Source: Desulfofustis glycolicus DSM 9705 (GTDB lineage Bacteria > Desulfobacterota > Desulfobulbia > Desulfobulbales > Desulfocapsaceae). Taken from it: 64,000 nt of DNA. Every line of letters begins with the position of its first letter. The stretch's first letter is position 1. Under the pieces are notes generated by a model. That model saw only the letters and a list, made by a program, of their open reading frames with translations. It was not told where the DNA came from and did not search any database. The stretch spans positions 1-64,000 of the forward strand of contig NZ_FQXS01000019.1 in NCBI RefSeq assembly GCF_900130015.1, given 5' to 3'. The translations under genes and the position numbers were made by a program. This document shows positions 17,217 to 24,579 of the stretch, piece after piece.

Positions 17217-17900
17217 ATGATAGAGGCGGTGATTTTTGATATGGACGGCACGCTGGTCGATTCGGAGCCGCTTCATCACCTGGCGTGGCAGCAGACCCTG
17301 GCCGACCATGGTGTCCCGTCCTTTTCTTGGGAGCAGTTTCTTGTCTACGTCGGTACCAGTAACGAAAAAGTAGCCGAGGATTTTATCGCCGCGGCGTCGC
17401 TTGAAATCGATGTCGCCGAACTGGTGCGTCGCAAGCAGGTTCGCTATCTGGAAATGATTCCGAAGCTCGCTTTGTTACCGGGTGTGCGGACGGTCTTGCA
17501 GCGTTTCGGCGAGCGCTGCCGGTTGGCGGTGGCGTCTTCCTCGCACCTGCTCGAGTTGCAGAAGATCCTGCAGATACACGCATTGGAGCGCTATTTCGAG
17601 GTGGTGGTGGGCGGGGACATGGTTGTCAGGAAAAAACCGGCCCCGGACATTTATCAGCAGGCCTGCCGAATGCTCGGCTTGCCGCCTGACCGCTGCCTGG
17701 CCTTCGAGGATTCTGAATCAGGAGTGCAGGCCGCCAAACGTGCCGGTTTGCAGGTGGTTGCCGTGCCAAGTGGTTATTCGAGGGGACATGATTTTGCCAC
17801 GGCCGACCTGGTGATCACGCGGATCGACCAGGTCGAGGCGGCCCTATTGGACGGCGATCATTTCTCCGTGCGTACCTCTTTGCGCTCTTCGTTGACATAG
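17217..17900 (+). CDS. HAD-superfamily phosphatase/phosphomutase (beta-phosphoglucomutase-like)
   Basis: 227 residues from ATG 17217, with AGGAGG upstream. FDMDGTLVDSE gives the nucleophile Asp8 and acid/base Asp10. VASSSHL carries the motif II Ser, RKKPAPDIY the motif III Lys, and FEDSESGVQAA the motif IV acids. The helical cap (about 15-85) places it in subclass I with phosphoglycolate phosphatase and beta-phosphoglucomutase. The substrate cannot be read from sequence. Its 3' end overlaps the convergent small membrane gene by 43 nt. Confidence 0.85.
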   Translation: MIEAVIFDMDGTLVDSEPLHHLAWQQTLADHGVPSFSWEQFLVYVGTSNEKVAEDFIAAASLEIDVAELVRRKQVRYLEMIPKLALLPGVRTVLQRFGERCRLAVASSSHLLELQKILQIHALERYFEVVVGGDMVVRKKPAPDIYQQACRMLGLPPDRCLAFEDSESGVQAAKRAGLQVVAVPSGYSRGHDFATADLVITRIDQVEAALLDGDHFSVRTSLRSSLT

Positions 17901-18157
17901 CGGTAAAACAACGGAAAAGCTACGAAGAAAGCGACACAGATCAGGTATTCAACCCCTTTGATGTGACTGTAGAAATCGACCAGGGTATGAAACGGCTGGA
18001 TCATCCCGGTGGCGACCATGTACTGCCGCAACAGTTCGGTAACCTGCCAACCGGTCTGGCGCAGGCCGCCGATCAGGGCGGCGAGCGCCCAGAGGCCGAC
18101 CAGGCTGCCGAAGACCATCGATGTGTTGAGCATGACTCGTGATGGACTGGTTTTCAT
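17858..18157 (-). CDS. Small membrane protein, second of a related pair
   Basis: 99 residues from ATG 18157 (GGAGGAG upstream). There are two hydrophobic segments (about 14-33 and 68-88). The stretch GLWALAALIGGLRQTGW, followed by a helix ending YMVATGM, matches the C-terminal half of the preceding 65-residue protein (GIWGVACLVGGL ... YLTALTGM), so the two look like paralogues. Function is unknown. It shares a transcript and sigma-54 promoter with that gene and lies downstream of the NrfD-type operon, suggesting accessory membrane subunits of the same complex. That is inference. Confidence 0.7.
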   Translation of the reverse strand: MKTSPSRVMLNTSMVFGSLVGLWALAALIGGLRQTGWQVTELLRQYMVATGMIQPFHTLVDFYSHIKGVEYLICVAFFVAFPLFYRYVNEERKEVRTEK

Positions 18158-18187
18158 CTGTTACTCCTCCAGTGATAGCGGTGTGTA

Positions 18188-18385
18188 CTACATTCCGGTG
18201 AGGGCGGTCAGGTATCCTTTGACCAGAGACATGAAGCCGCCGCTGACCAGTCCGCCGACCAGACAGGCAACTCCCCAGATTCCGATGATCAGGGCCGAGG
18301 CCGAGACGACGGTGAACAGAAAACCCGACACTTCATGTTGCATATCGGTTTCAGTCCGGCTGTTGGTGGTGACGATTGTTTTCAT
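18188..18385 (-). CDS. Small membrane protein, first of a related pair
   Basis: 65 residues from ATG 18385, with AGGAGG upstream. There is one long hydrophobic segment at about 23-50 containing GIWGVACLVGGLVSGG, then YLTALTGM at the C-terminus. The same pattern appears in the next gene. A -24/-12 promoter lies about 52 nt upstream and CCACA-N5-GTGGCA motifs lie further up, as for the respiratory operon, so the pair is probably controlled by the sigma-54 response regulator encoded at 24.6-26.4 kb. No family is recognised. Confidence 0.7.
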   Translation of the reverse strand: MKTIVTTNSRTETDMQHEVSGFLFTVVSASALIIGIWGVACLVGGLVSGGFMSLVKGYLTALTGM

Positions 18386-18436
18386 GGCATCCTCCTGTAG
18401 CGGGTTGTGGATGAGTGGCTTCTTTGTTCTTGGTAT

Positions 18437-18452
18437 TGCACCAATGATGCCA
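18437..18452 (-). promoter_or_regulatory. Sigma-54 (-24/-12) promoter
   Basis: On the minus strand TGGCATCATTGGTGCA matches the TGGCAC-N5-TTGCA consensus with GG and GC exactly 12 apart. It ends 51 nt before the small membrane gene start, giving a leader of about 40 nt. Confidence 0.75.
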
Positions 18453-18564
18453 GGAAACGACTTTGTGCGTATTGTTTATCGTGTTTTATGTGCCTGTAAT
18501 AAAACAATAAAAATTCTTTCGAAAATCAACCCTGAAGAAAAAGCGGAGCGATTGTTGTGTGGTA

Positions 18565-18580
18565 CCACAAACCTGTGGCG
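18565..18580. promoter_or_regulatory. CCACA-N5-GTGGCA site (small-gene pair, proximal)
   Basis: CCACAAACCTGTGGCG fits the inverted motif found before the two other transcription units of this region. It lies about 115 bp upstream of the sigma-54 promoter, a normal distance for an activator site. Confidence 0.6.
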
Positions 18581-18605
18581 TTCAGCGGGTAATGTGTCGC
18601 GCCGC

Positions 18606-18621
18606 TGCCACACAATTGTCG
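18606..18621. promoter_or_regulatory. CCACA-N5-GTGGCA site (small-gene pair, distal)
   Basis: TGCCACACAATTGTCG is the same motif in opposite orientation with one mismatch. It is 41 bp from the neighbouring site, close to four helical turns. Confidence 0.6.
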
Positions 18622-18654
18622 GGTATTGTTCTGGATAAACGGAGGCAGAAAAAA

Positions 18655-18687
18655 GCGCCGGAGCCGCTGTTTTTGCGGTTCCGGCGC
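18655..18687 (-). terminator. Intrinsic terminator of the NrfD operon
   Basis: GCGCCGGAACCGC and its partner GCGGCTCCGGCGC form a long GC stem, with one mismatch, around AAAAACA, followed on the minus strand by TTTTTT. It lies 8 nt after the NrfD-type gene stop. Confidence 0.85.
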
Positions 18688-18694
18688 GAGATGG

Positions 18695-19945
18695 TCACGG
18701 TTGTTTCCAGGCGAAGACAACCGGCAGCCGATAGAGGATGAAGCGATAGATGATGAAATAGAAGGCCAGTACGGTAAAGACGATCCAGGTTTCCTGCCAG
18801 GTCGGTAGTTCCTGGTAATGGCGCCAGTTGTAGGCGACCAGGACGGTGTTGAGACGGTTCCAGATGATGCCGAGGACGGCGATGAGCGCCCCGAAACGCA
18901 GGATCGCCACATTGTGATTGCGGACGCCGCGGGCGAACATCACCATCGGCAACACCACGCCGATGCCCAACTCGAGTAGGTAATAGAATCCCCAGCCGGT
19001 GATCAGGTATTGCCATTCCTGGTCGTGGGCGATTGCGACGAGTTTGATGACCAGGTAGGTGATCATCGCATAGGCGGAGCCCTTAGCCAGGCCGATGGTG
19101 ATCCGGTCGAGATTGTCGAGGAAACGGTCGTCGCAGCGCCAGGCCATGAAATGCTTGAGCAGCGTGGAGACGATGATGACCATGCAGAGGCCGGCAAAGA
19201 TGGATGAGCAGAAGAAGTGCAGCCACAGGAATTCGGGAGACATCCACAGCGGATGAATTTTGGCCGGGGCGTAACAGAACAGTGCCCCGAGCGCCCCCTG
19301 GTGCAGTGTGGAGAGGATGATGCCGGCAATGGTCAGTCCCAGAGCGATGCTCTTGATCCAGCGTTTGGCCGCAGGCCAGCCGACCCATTCGGCAAAGGCC
19401 GGCACCATTTCGGCAATCTGGACGGAGAGGTAGGTGGCGACATGCCAGGCGACAAGAAAGAGTACGGCGGCCGGTCCGAACGAGACGACCATCGGGTAGG
19501 TCAGCCGCCACGGCATGCCGAGGTCGACGAGCAGATAGATGACGGCGAAGAAATAGCCGAGCAGGCCGTTGAGCAGGGCCAGGCGCTCGATCGGAAGAAA
19601 ATCCTTGCGGTGGAAGATTTCCACTGCGGTGCTCAGTAAAAATCCGGAAGCCGATAGCGGCACCATACCGAACAGGCCGAACCCGAGGAGCAATCCCCAG
19701 GGATAATCCTGCGAACCGTGGGTTACGGTGGCCAGGCCGAACAGGTAGCGTTGGCCGAGCAGCGGGATGCCGAGCAACAGGATAGCGGCCAGAACCCAGT
19801 TTACCGGATTGCGCATCATCTGTGCCAGATAATCGCGGACCGAAAGGCCTAGCAGCAGTTTCTCCCTAACATTCCAGGATGATGCATGATCTTTGCGGCT
19901 GCGGTCGATCGGCAGGCCGGGCGCCTCATTGACCAGTGCTTTCAT
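18695..19945 (-). CDS. NrfD/HybB-type quinone-interacting membrane subunit
   Basis: 416 residues from ATG 19945 (AGGAGG upstream). It has about ten hydrophobic helices and no cofactor cysteines. Features such as SFGPAAVLFLVAWHVATYLSV and HQGALGALFCYAP, and the regular helix pattern, fit the NrfD/PsrC/HybB family, which exchanges electrons with menaquinone and a periplasmic ferredoxin subunit. It overlaps the end of the four-cluster ferredoxin gene by 20 nt, so the two should be made together. It is the last gene of the operon and is followed directly by a strong terminator. Confidence 0.9.
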   Translation of the reverse strand: MKALVNEAPGLPIDRSRKDHASSWNVREKLLLGLSVRDYLAQMMRNPVNWVLAAILLLGIPLLGQRYLFGLATVTHGSQDYPWGLLLGFGLFGMVPLSASGFLLSTAVEIFHRKDFLPIERLALLNGLLGYFFAVIYLLVDLGMPWRLTYPMVVSFGPAAVLFLVAWHVATYLSVQIAEMVPAFAEWVGWPAAKRWIKSIALGLTIAGIILSTLHQGALGALFCYAPAKIHPLWMSPEFLWLHFFCSSIFAGLCMVIIVSTLLKHFMAWRCDDRFLDNLDRITIGLAKGSAYAMITYLVIKLVAIAHDQEWQYLITGWGFYYLLELGIGVVLPMVMFARGVRNHNVAILRFGALIAVLGIIWNRLNTVLVAYNWRHYQELPTWQETWIVFTVLAFYFIIYRFILYRLPVVFAWKQP

Positions 19946-20876
19946 GGCTGTCCTCCTGAGATGCGTGGTTTGTTTCGATGGTTTTCTGTTCGCGGCTGGC
20001 CAGCAGGTGGAAACCGGCAAACAGTGCCGGCCAGATGGTCAGCACCATTGGCACGATGGCCAGGAAGTCCTTGACGTAGGTGATAATCGGCTGTTTCGGT
20101 ACGTCCATGTCAAAACCGACTTCATCATGCGGCACCCCGGACAGGTAGAGCCAGGCGGTGCCGCCCGCTTCATGTTCGCCATAGACATGATCGACATAGC
20201 GGTTCGGACGCTCCCTAATCCGTTTTCGCCCGATCCGCAGCAGTGTTTCCCGCTCGCCAAACGTCAGCGCTTCTGTCGGGCAGGCCTCGACGCACGCCGG
20301 CGGCAGTCCGTTGACCAGGCGGGTGTCGTAACAGAAGATGCACTTCATGATGCGTGGCTCAAAGGCGCTGGAATACTTGAAGGCAGGGATCGAGAACGGG
20401 CAGGCGATCATGCAGGTGCGGCAGCCGACGCAGACATCGGCATCGTAGATCACGGCGCCTTCCGGTGTCTTGGTGTAGGCGTTGACAAAACAAGCGGTCA
20501 GGCAGGCCGGTTCCAGACAGTGATTGCATTGGATCTTGCGAAACAACGGGTGGTCGGCAAACTCTGTCTCGTATCGATTGACCACGGTATAGGCCCGATC
20601 GTCGGGGCGCCGCGGCTGCCCGTGTTCGTCCAGCTGAAAAACGGATGGATCGTCAAAGCCGGTCTCGGGCGGTGGCAGCCCCTGTTCTTTATTGCAGGCC
20701 GCTTCGCAGCTGCGGCAGCCGATGCACCTGGTCAGGTCGACCAGGACTCCTTTGCTCTGGTGATACCCTTCGAAATCGCGGGCAGCGGTTTTTTCGGCAT
20801 GGGTACCTATGAGCGTCGCGCAAAATGTCGCAAGACCGGTTCTCAAGAAGTTTCGACGAGACAACGGACCGTTCAT
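19926..20876 (-). CDS. HybA-like four-[4Fe-4S] periplasmic ferredoxin with Tat signal and C-terminal anchor
   Basis: 316 residues from ATG 20876, with GGGGGAGGAACC upstream. The twin-arginine signal is SRRNFLRTG at about 6-14. Sixteen cluster cysteines fall in four groups (CIGCRSCEAAC; CNHCLEPACLTAC; CVGCRTCMIAC; CIFC with CVEAC). A single hydrophobic anchor (FLAIVPMVLTIWPALFAGFHLL region) lies near residue 280. This is the layout of HybA-type subunits, which pass electrons between a periplasmic partner and an NrfD/HybB subunit. The gene sits between cytochrome and NrfD-type genes, so a cytochrome-ferredoxin-quinone chain is likely. Confidence 0.92.
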   Translation of the reverse strand: MNGPLSRRNFLRTGLATFCATLIGTHAEKTAARDFEGYHQSKGVLVDLTRCIGCRSCEAACNKEQGLPPPETGFDDPSVFQLDEHGQPRRPDDRAYTVVNRYETEFADHPLFRKIQCNHCLEPACLTACFVNAYTKTPEGAVIYDADVCVGCRTCMIACPFSIPAFKYSSAFEPRIMKCIFCYDTRLVNGLPPACVEACPTEALTFGERETLLRIGRKRIRERPNRYVDHVYGEHEAGGTAWLYLSGVPHDEVGFDMDVPKQPIITYVKDFLAIVPMVLTIWPALFAGFHLLASREQKTIETNHASQEDSHESTGQ

Positions 20877-20896
20877 GACAGGTTCCTCCCCCAGGT

Positions 20897-21358
20897 TCAC
20901 GGTTGGCTTTGATGACAATCGGTGCAGCCGGTCGGGCCGCCGATCGCCTCGTGGCAGGAGAGGCAGTTCAGGTGGTAAGCCCCCTGCAATCCGACAATAT
21001 CGATATGATAGCGAGTCGAGTTTGCCTTCTGTTCGATAAGCTCTACGGCAAACGGTTGTACCGGGTGGCAGGTCGCACAGGACACCGACTCGGCCTCGTC
21101 GCCAGCCTGGTGACAGGCGGCGCAGACGGGGTCGGACGGGGCCTCGCCGGTGGTGTGGTGATGGCACTCGCTACATGCCGCGTAGTCGGCGTGAAGTGCG
21201 TGATCGAAGGCCACTTCACCGTAGCGGTCACCGAGCCGATCAAGGTCCAGGTAGTCGGACGGATCTGTGGCACTGCCGGTGCGGGCAGCGGTAAGGATGA
21301 AAACTATGCCGAGCAGCATGAGCATACCCGGGAACAGATGGTCGTGACGCTTATTCAT
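20897..21358 (-). CDS. Periplasmic multihaem cytochrome c (five CxxCH, c3/c7-like)
   Basis: 153 residues from ATG 21358, with AAGGAG upstream. The N-terminal hydrophobic segment (about 11-28, ending near TGSATDP) is a signal peptide or anchor. Five haem motifs are visible: CSECH, CAACH, CATCH, CLSCH and CTDCH. FDHALHADYAACSECHHH is the usual class III opening with the distal His. The canonical c3 has four haems and c7 three, so a fifth motif in so short a protein is unusual. The start overlaps the ftsH stop, and the ferredoxin gene starts 20 nt downstream. Confidence 0.88.
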   Translation of the reverse strand: MNKRHDHLFPGMLMLLGIVFILTAARTGSATDPSDYLDLDRLGDRYGEVAFDHALHADYAACSECHHHTTGEAPSDPVCAACHQAGDEAESVSCATCHPVQPFAVELIEQKANSTRYHIDIVGLQGAYHLNCLSCHEAIGGPTGCTDCHQSQP

Positions 21359-23189
21359 GGCCGGCTCCTTGCTTGCTGGGGACAATGTCCCATTTCTTGT
21401 GATGCTGCTCATGCTCGTTGAGATAGCAGCGGTGAATGATGTCTACCTCTTCACTGTCCAGCGTTTCATGGACCAATAACGCTTCGGCGAGCATGTGCAG
21501 AAGGGCACTGTTGTTGGAGAGCACCTCTTTGGCACTTTGATAGCAGGAAAGGACGATCTTTCTGATTTCCATATCGATCTCCCGCCGGGTCTCCTCGCTG
21601 CGTTGCCAGCTGATGTCGCCCGGATCGCCGGTTATCTGATCAGTCAGGTCGCTGCAGGCCAGCGGGCCGATATGGCTGCTCATGCCGAAGGTGCAGACGA
21701 GGCGGTAAGCAATCCGACTGATCGACTGGAGGTCGTTGCTCGCGCCGGTGGTCAGCGTGCCGAAGATAATTTCTTCGGCCAGCCTGCCGCCGAGCAGGAT
21801 CTTGATCTTGTTGACCAGATAGTCCTGAGAATAGGTGAGATGCTCGTCGAACGGCAGTTGCTGGGTCAGGCCGAGCGCCTGGCCGCGTGGAATAATGGTT
21901 ATTTTGTGCAGTGGATCGGTCTGAGGCAGCAGGATGGCAAGGACTGCGTGCCCGGCCTCGTGGTAGGCGGTGAGTCGGCGTGCCTTTTCGCTGATCACCG
22001 CGTTTTTCCTCTCCAGCCCCATGATGATCTTATCCTTGGCCTCTTCAAAATCGCTCAGGTCGATCAATGATTTTCCTTTGCGAGCGGCCAACAGTGCCGC
22101 TTCGTTTACCAGATTGGCGATTTCCGCGCCGCTGAATCCCGGTGTTCCCTTGGCAACCACCTTGAAGTCGACGTTGCCGCCGACGGCCACCTTGCGGCTG
22201 TGTACCGCGAAGATTTTTTCCCTGCCCCTGATATCCGGCAGCGTCAGGGTTATACGCCGATCGAAGCGTCCCGGCCGGAGCAGTGCCGAATCGAGAATAT
22301 CGGGACGGTTGGTCGCGGCAACGACGATCACCGTCTCGTGGGAGGTAAAGCCATCCATTTCGACGAGCAGCGCGTTTAGCGTCTGTTCCCGTTCGTCGTT
22401 GGAGCCGCTGCGGAATTGACCTGCCCGTTTGCCACCGATGGCATCAATCTCGTCGATGAAGATGATGCACGGCGCGTTCTTTTTGGCTTCGCCAAACAGG
22501 TCGCGAACCCGGGAGGCCCCGAGTCCGGCGAACATTTCGACAAAGTCGGAACCGCCGAGGGAGTAGAAGGGTACCGATGCCTCACCGGCAATGGCCTTGG
22601 CCAGCAAGGTTTTGCCGGTTCCCGGCGGGCCCTGGAGCAGTACGCCTTTGGGAATGCGGCCACCGAGCGCGCCAAATTTTACCGGCTCCTTGAGAAAGGC
22701 GGTGATCTCCATGATCTCCTCCCGGGCCTCTGAGATTCCGGCCACATCGTCAAACGAGACCCTGGTCAACTGGTTGCGGTTTTGTTTGTAGGTTTTATTG
22801 CGGGCAAACTGGAGCGACTGATTGTTTCGCTTGCGGCTCAGGATCATCCAGCCGCCGAGAATCAGCAGTACCAGCAACATCTCCCTGAAAAAGGCGCTGC
22901 TCTGGGGTGATGGTTTGGTGGTGATGTCCACCCGGTGGCGGCGCAGCAGGGGCATCAGTGAGGAGATGTCGGGCGAATAGGTGGTGAACTGGCGGCTCTG
23001 CTTGTCGGTGCCGGTGATCACTCCATCCTTGATGGTCACATCGCTGATGTCACCCTGTTCCAGGTCGTCGAGAAAGGCGCTGTACGAGCGTTCAGGCAGG
23101 CGGGTGCTGATATGGTAGATATTGAATCCGATAAAGATGAGGATGGCTGCCAGGATCAAAGCCAGTAGTCCGCGCACCGGAAGGTTCAT
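21351..23189 (-). CDS. ftsH: FtsH-type membrane AAA+ zinc protease
   Basis: 612 residues. Two N-terminal membrane helices (about 6-26 and 103-120) flank a small periplasmic domain. The AAA module has [17 protein letters not shown] and the second region of homology ([20 protein letters not shown]). The protease domain has HEAGH for zinc. It degrades or extracts unassembled membrane proteins. GGAGG lies upstream and the start overlaps the transposase-like gene by 4 nt (ATGA). Its position inside a respiratory operon, rather than beside folP or tilS, suggests a dedicated copy for assembly or quality control of that membrane complex; the housekeeping ftsH should be elsewhere. Confidence 0.93.
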   Translation of the reverse strand: MNLPVRGLLALILAAILIFIGFNIYHISTRLPERSYSAFLDDLEQGDISDVTIKDGVITGTDKQSRQFTTYSPDISSLMPLLRRHRVDITTKPSPQSSAFFREMLLVLLILGGWMILSRKRNNQSLQFARNKTYKQNRNQLTRVSFDDVAGISEAREEIMEITAFLKEPVKFGALGGRIPKGVLLQGPPGTGKTLLAKAIAGEASVPFYSLGGSDFVEMFAGLGASRVRDLFGEAKKNAPCIIFIDEIDAIGGKRAGQFRSGSNDEREQTLNALLVEMDGFTSHETVIVVAATNRPDILDSALLRPGRFDRRITLTLPDIRGREKIFAVHSRKVAVGGNVDFKVVAKGTPGFSGAEIANLVNEAALLAARKGKSLIDLSDFEEAKDKIIMGLERKNAVISEKARRLTAYHEAGHAVLAILLPQTDPLHKITIIPRGQALGLTQQLPFDEHLTYSQDYLVNKIKILLGGRLAEEIIFGTLTTGASNDLQSISRIAYRLVCTFGMSSHIGPLACSDLTDQITGDPGDISWQRSEETRREIDMEIRKIVLSCYQSAKEVLSNNSALLHMLAEALLVHETLDSEEVDIIHRCYLNEHEQHHKKWDIVPSKQGAGHE

Positions 23190-24100
23190 GGTAAACCTCC
23201 GGCGAGCAGCGGCTCGCCGGGGACCGGCTGCCGGATGTCGCCATCGATGAGCAACACGGCTTCGACGAGACGGTCGAAAATCAGGCGTCGGTTGGCCGAC
23301 AGAGCACTATTGTTACGGAAACAGAACTCATCGAGATGTTCCTGGAGGCGGCCCGGCGAACATTTCGGACCCTGTTGCTGACGAAAGCGTGCACAACAAC
23401 GGTCGATCACTTCCCGGGCGCGTTCCTGGCTGGTGCATCCGGTTTCGACCAGGTAGAGTCGATTCGGTCGGGAGGACAGAGCGAAGAGGGGGCGGTCCGG
23501 GGCGAGGAGAGTGCTGCCCGGTTCGGTGGTATTTTCGATGAACGCGACCAACAACTGCGGGGTCGGTATCGCGCAGTGAGCCAGGTGGAGTCGGCCGGTC
23601 ATCCTGTTTTTCGGCTCCACCTCGACGACGGCCAGCAGGGCGCGCCCCTGCGTCTCGTCGCTGTCGAAGTTGATGAAACCGCAGTCCACTTCGATCGTTC
23701 CCGAGCACCGCTGCCGATCCGCATCCCTCATCGCTCGTCTCAGCGTCTTCAGCCAACTCCAGGCCGTCTGATAGCTTTTCAGGCCGAGGTGTCGTTGCAG
23801 TGTCTTGCCGGTCAGCTGTTGCGGCAGCGCACTGAGCCACCAGAGCCCTTGCAGCCAGAGGGAAAGTGGCTTTTTCGTGCCGTGCAGCAGTGTGCCGGTG
23901 GTGATCGAGGTGGTTTTGCCGCAATATCGGCAGGTGACCCGGGCCGCCGGCGACCGTCGGCCACCGCTGCGGCCACAGGCGGGGCAGATAAATTCTTGCG
24001 GCCAGCGAAGCAGGAAGAGGTGGTTGGTGCACCACGTTTCATCGCGCAACAGTGCTGACCACCGGTTCTGGTCATCCAGCAGGGGCGTAGCCTGTTGCAT
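23186..24100 (-). CDS. IS1595/ISXO2-type transposase-like protein, probably domesticated
   Basis: 304 residues from ATG 24100 with GGAGGGAACC upstream. Residues 39-60 form a zinc ribbon (Cys 39, 42, 57, 60). TTGTLLHGTKKPLSLWLQGL and LQRHLGLKSYQTAWSWLKTL are hallmark segments of IS1595 transposases. In the catalytic part EVD is kept (Asp139), but the usual following Glu is Cys, and later acidic positions are only partly recognisable; HLDEFCFRNN corresponds to the family's LDEFxFRxN. No inverted repeats flank it. It has a sigma-54 promoter and is translationally coupled to ftsH, so it looks adopted as a host gene, perhaps as a DNA-binding regulator. Its function is unknown. Confidence 0.8.
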   Translation of the reverse strand: MQQATPLLDDQNRWSALLRDETWCTNHLFLLRWPQEFICPACGRSGGRRSPAARVTCRYCGKTTSITTGTLLHGTKKPLSLWLQGLWWLSALPQQLTGKTLQRHLGLKSYQTAWSWLKTLRRAMRDADRQRCSGTIEVDCGFINFDSDETQGRALLAVVEVEPKNRMTGRLHLAHCAIPTPQLLVAFIENTTEPGSTLLAPDRPLFALSSRPNRLYLVETGCTSQERAREVIDRCCARFRQQQGPKCSPGRLQEHLDEFCFRNNSALSANRRLIFDRLVEAVLLIDGDIRQPVPGEPLLAGGLP

Positions 24101-24155
24101 CGGTTCCCTCCGTCGTATCTGGCCGTTGAGGACTCAGCAGCTTTATCATTGACTG

Positions 24156-24171
24156 TGCATAATCGATGCCG
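24156..24171 (-). promoter_or_regulatory. Sigma-54 (-24/-12) promoter
   Basis: On the minus strand CGGCATCGATTATGCA has GG and GC 12 apart and matches GGCA and TTATGCA of the consensus. It lies 56 nt upstream of the transposase-like gene and should drive the five-gene operon down to the NrfD-type gene. Confidence 0.72.
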
Positions 24172-24219
24172 AATCTCAACCGACAGCGGGCCAAGTCTCA
24201 ATCAACGGCGGACCAAGTC

Positions 24220-24269
24220 TCAATAGATAGCGGAGGACAGGTTTCAACCTGTCCTCCGCTATCTATTGA
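24220..24269. repeat. 50-nt perfect hairpin with TTTCAA loop
   Basis: Two 22-nt arms (TCAATAGATAGCGGAGGACA plus GG, and its complement) pair perfectly around TTTCAA. The core equals the hairpin at 15490-15511. It lies between the regulator operon and the next promoter, so it could end read-through from the regulator operon, although no T-tract follows. Confidence 0.7.
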
Positions 24270-24496
24270 TCTATTGTCCTCCGCTATCTGCTGCCTTCCG
24301 CTATCTGCCGCTATAGTCCAGCAGGCCACAGTCCCCCGTAAGCCACAGTCCTTTGCTATGCACTGCCCTCGGCAAACCATCACTGAGCCCCGTCTGACCC
24401 TTTCGGTGCAGCCTGCGGCATGGCCAACAACCCTGCCGGTTGTGGCGAGGCTATCGGTGTGGTTCCCCCGTAAAGGGACAATAAACGACCTTCGAA

Positions 24497-24533
24497 CCAC
24501 ATTTGTGTGGCAGGAAACCACAAAAGTGTGGCA
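24497..24533. promoter_or_regulatory. Two CCACA-N5-GTGGCA sites, 21 bp apart
   Basis: CCACATTTGTGTGGCA (24497-24512) and CCACAAAAGTGTGGCA (24518-24533) are same-orientation copies exactly two helical turns apart. They lie about 330 bp upstream of the operon's sigma-54 promoter and just beyond the regulator stop codon. Likely enhancer sites for the Fis-type domain of the regulator. Confidence 0.68.
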
Positions 24534-24539
24534 ACAGAA

Positions 24540-24563
24540 GTGTTGCAACAAGTGTTGCAACAA
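24540..24563. repeat. Two 12-bp direct repeats GTGTTGCAACAA
   Basis: GTGTTGCAACAA occurs twice head to tail, followed by a partial third (GTATTGTC). Each contains the palindrome TGTTGCAACA. They adjoin the CCACA sites and may be extra, weaker binding sites. Confidence 0.55.
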
Positions 24564-24579
24564 GTATTGTCGCGGCTGG

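Larger units (their letters stand above)
18386..18694. other. Control region of the small membrane gene pair
   Basis: About 309 bases holding, from right to left, the terminator of the NrfD operon, two CCACA-type sites and a sigma-54 promoter. An AT-rich stretch at about 18470-18540 between sites and promoter could favour DNA bending. No gene is seen. Confidence 0.6.
24101..24579. other. Control region of the transposase-like/ftsH/respiratory operon
   Basis: About 479 bases between the regulator stop and the transposase-like gene. From right to left it holds 12-bp direct repeats, two CCACA-N5-GTGGCA sites, a diffuse GC-rich stretch, a 50-nt perfect hairpin and a sigma-54 promoter. Degenerate CCGCTATCTG words repeat near 24258-24312. 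No gene is seen. Confidence 0.7.

Noticed and set aside
23328-24035. 235-residue frame overlapping the transposase-like gene
   Set aside because: Pro/Arg-rich out-of-frame reading of GC-rich DNA; the coupled 304-residue frame shows the zinc ribbon and family motifs.
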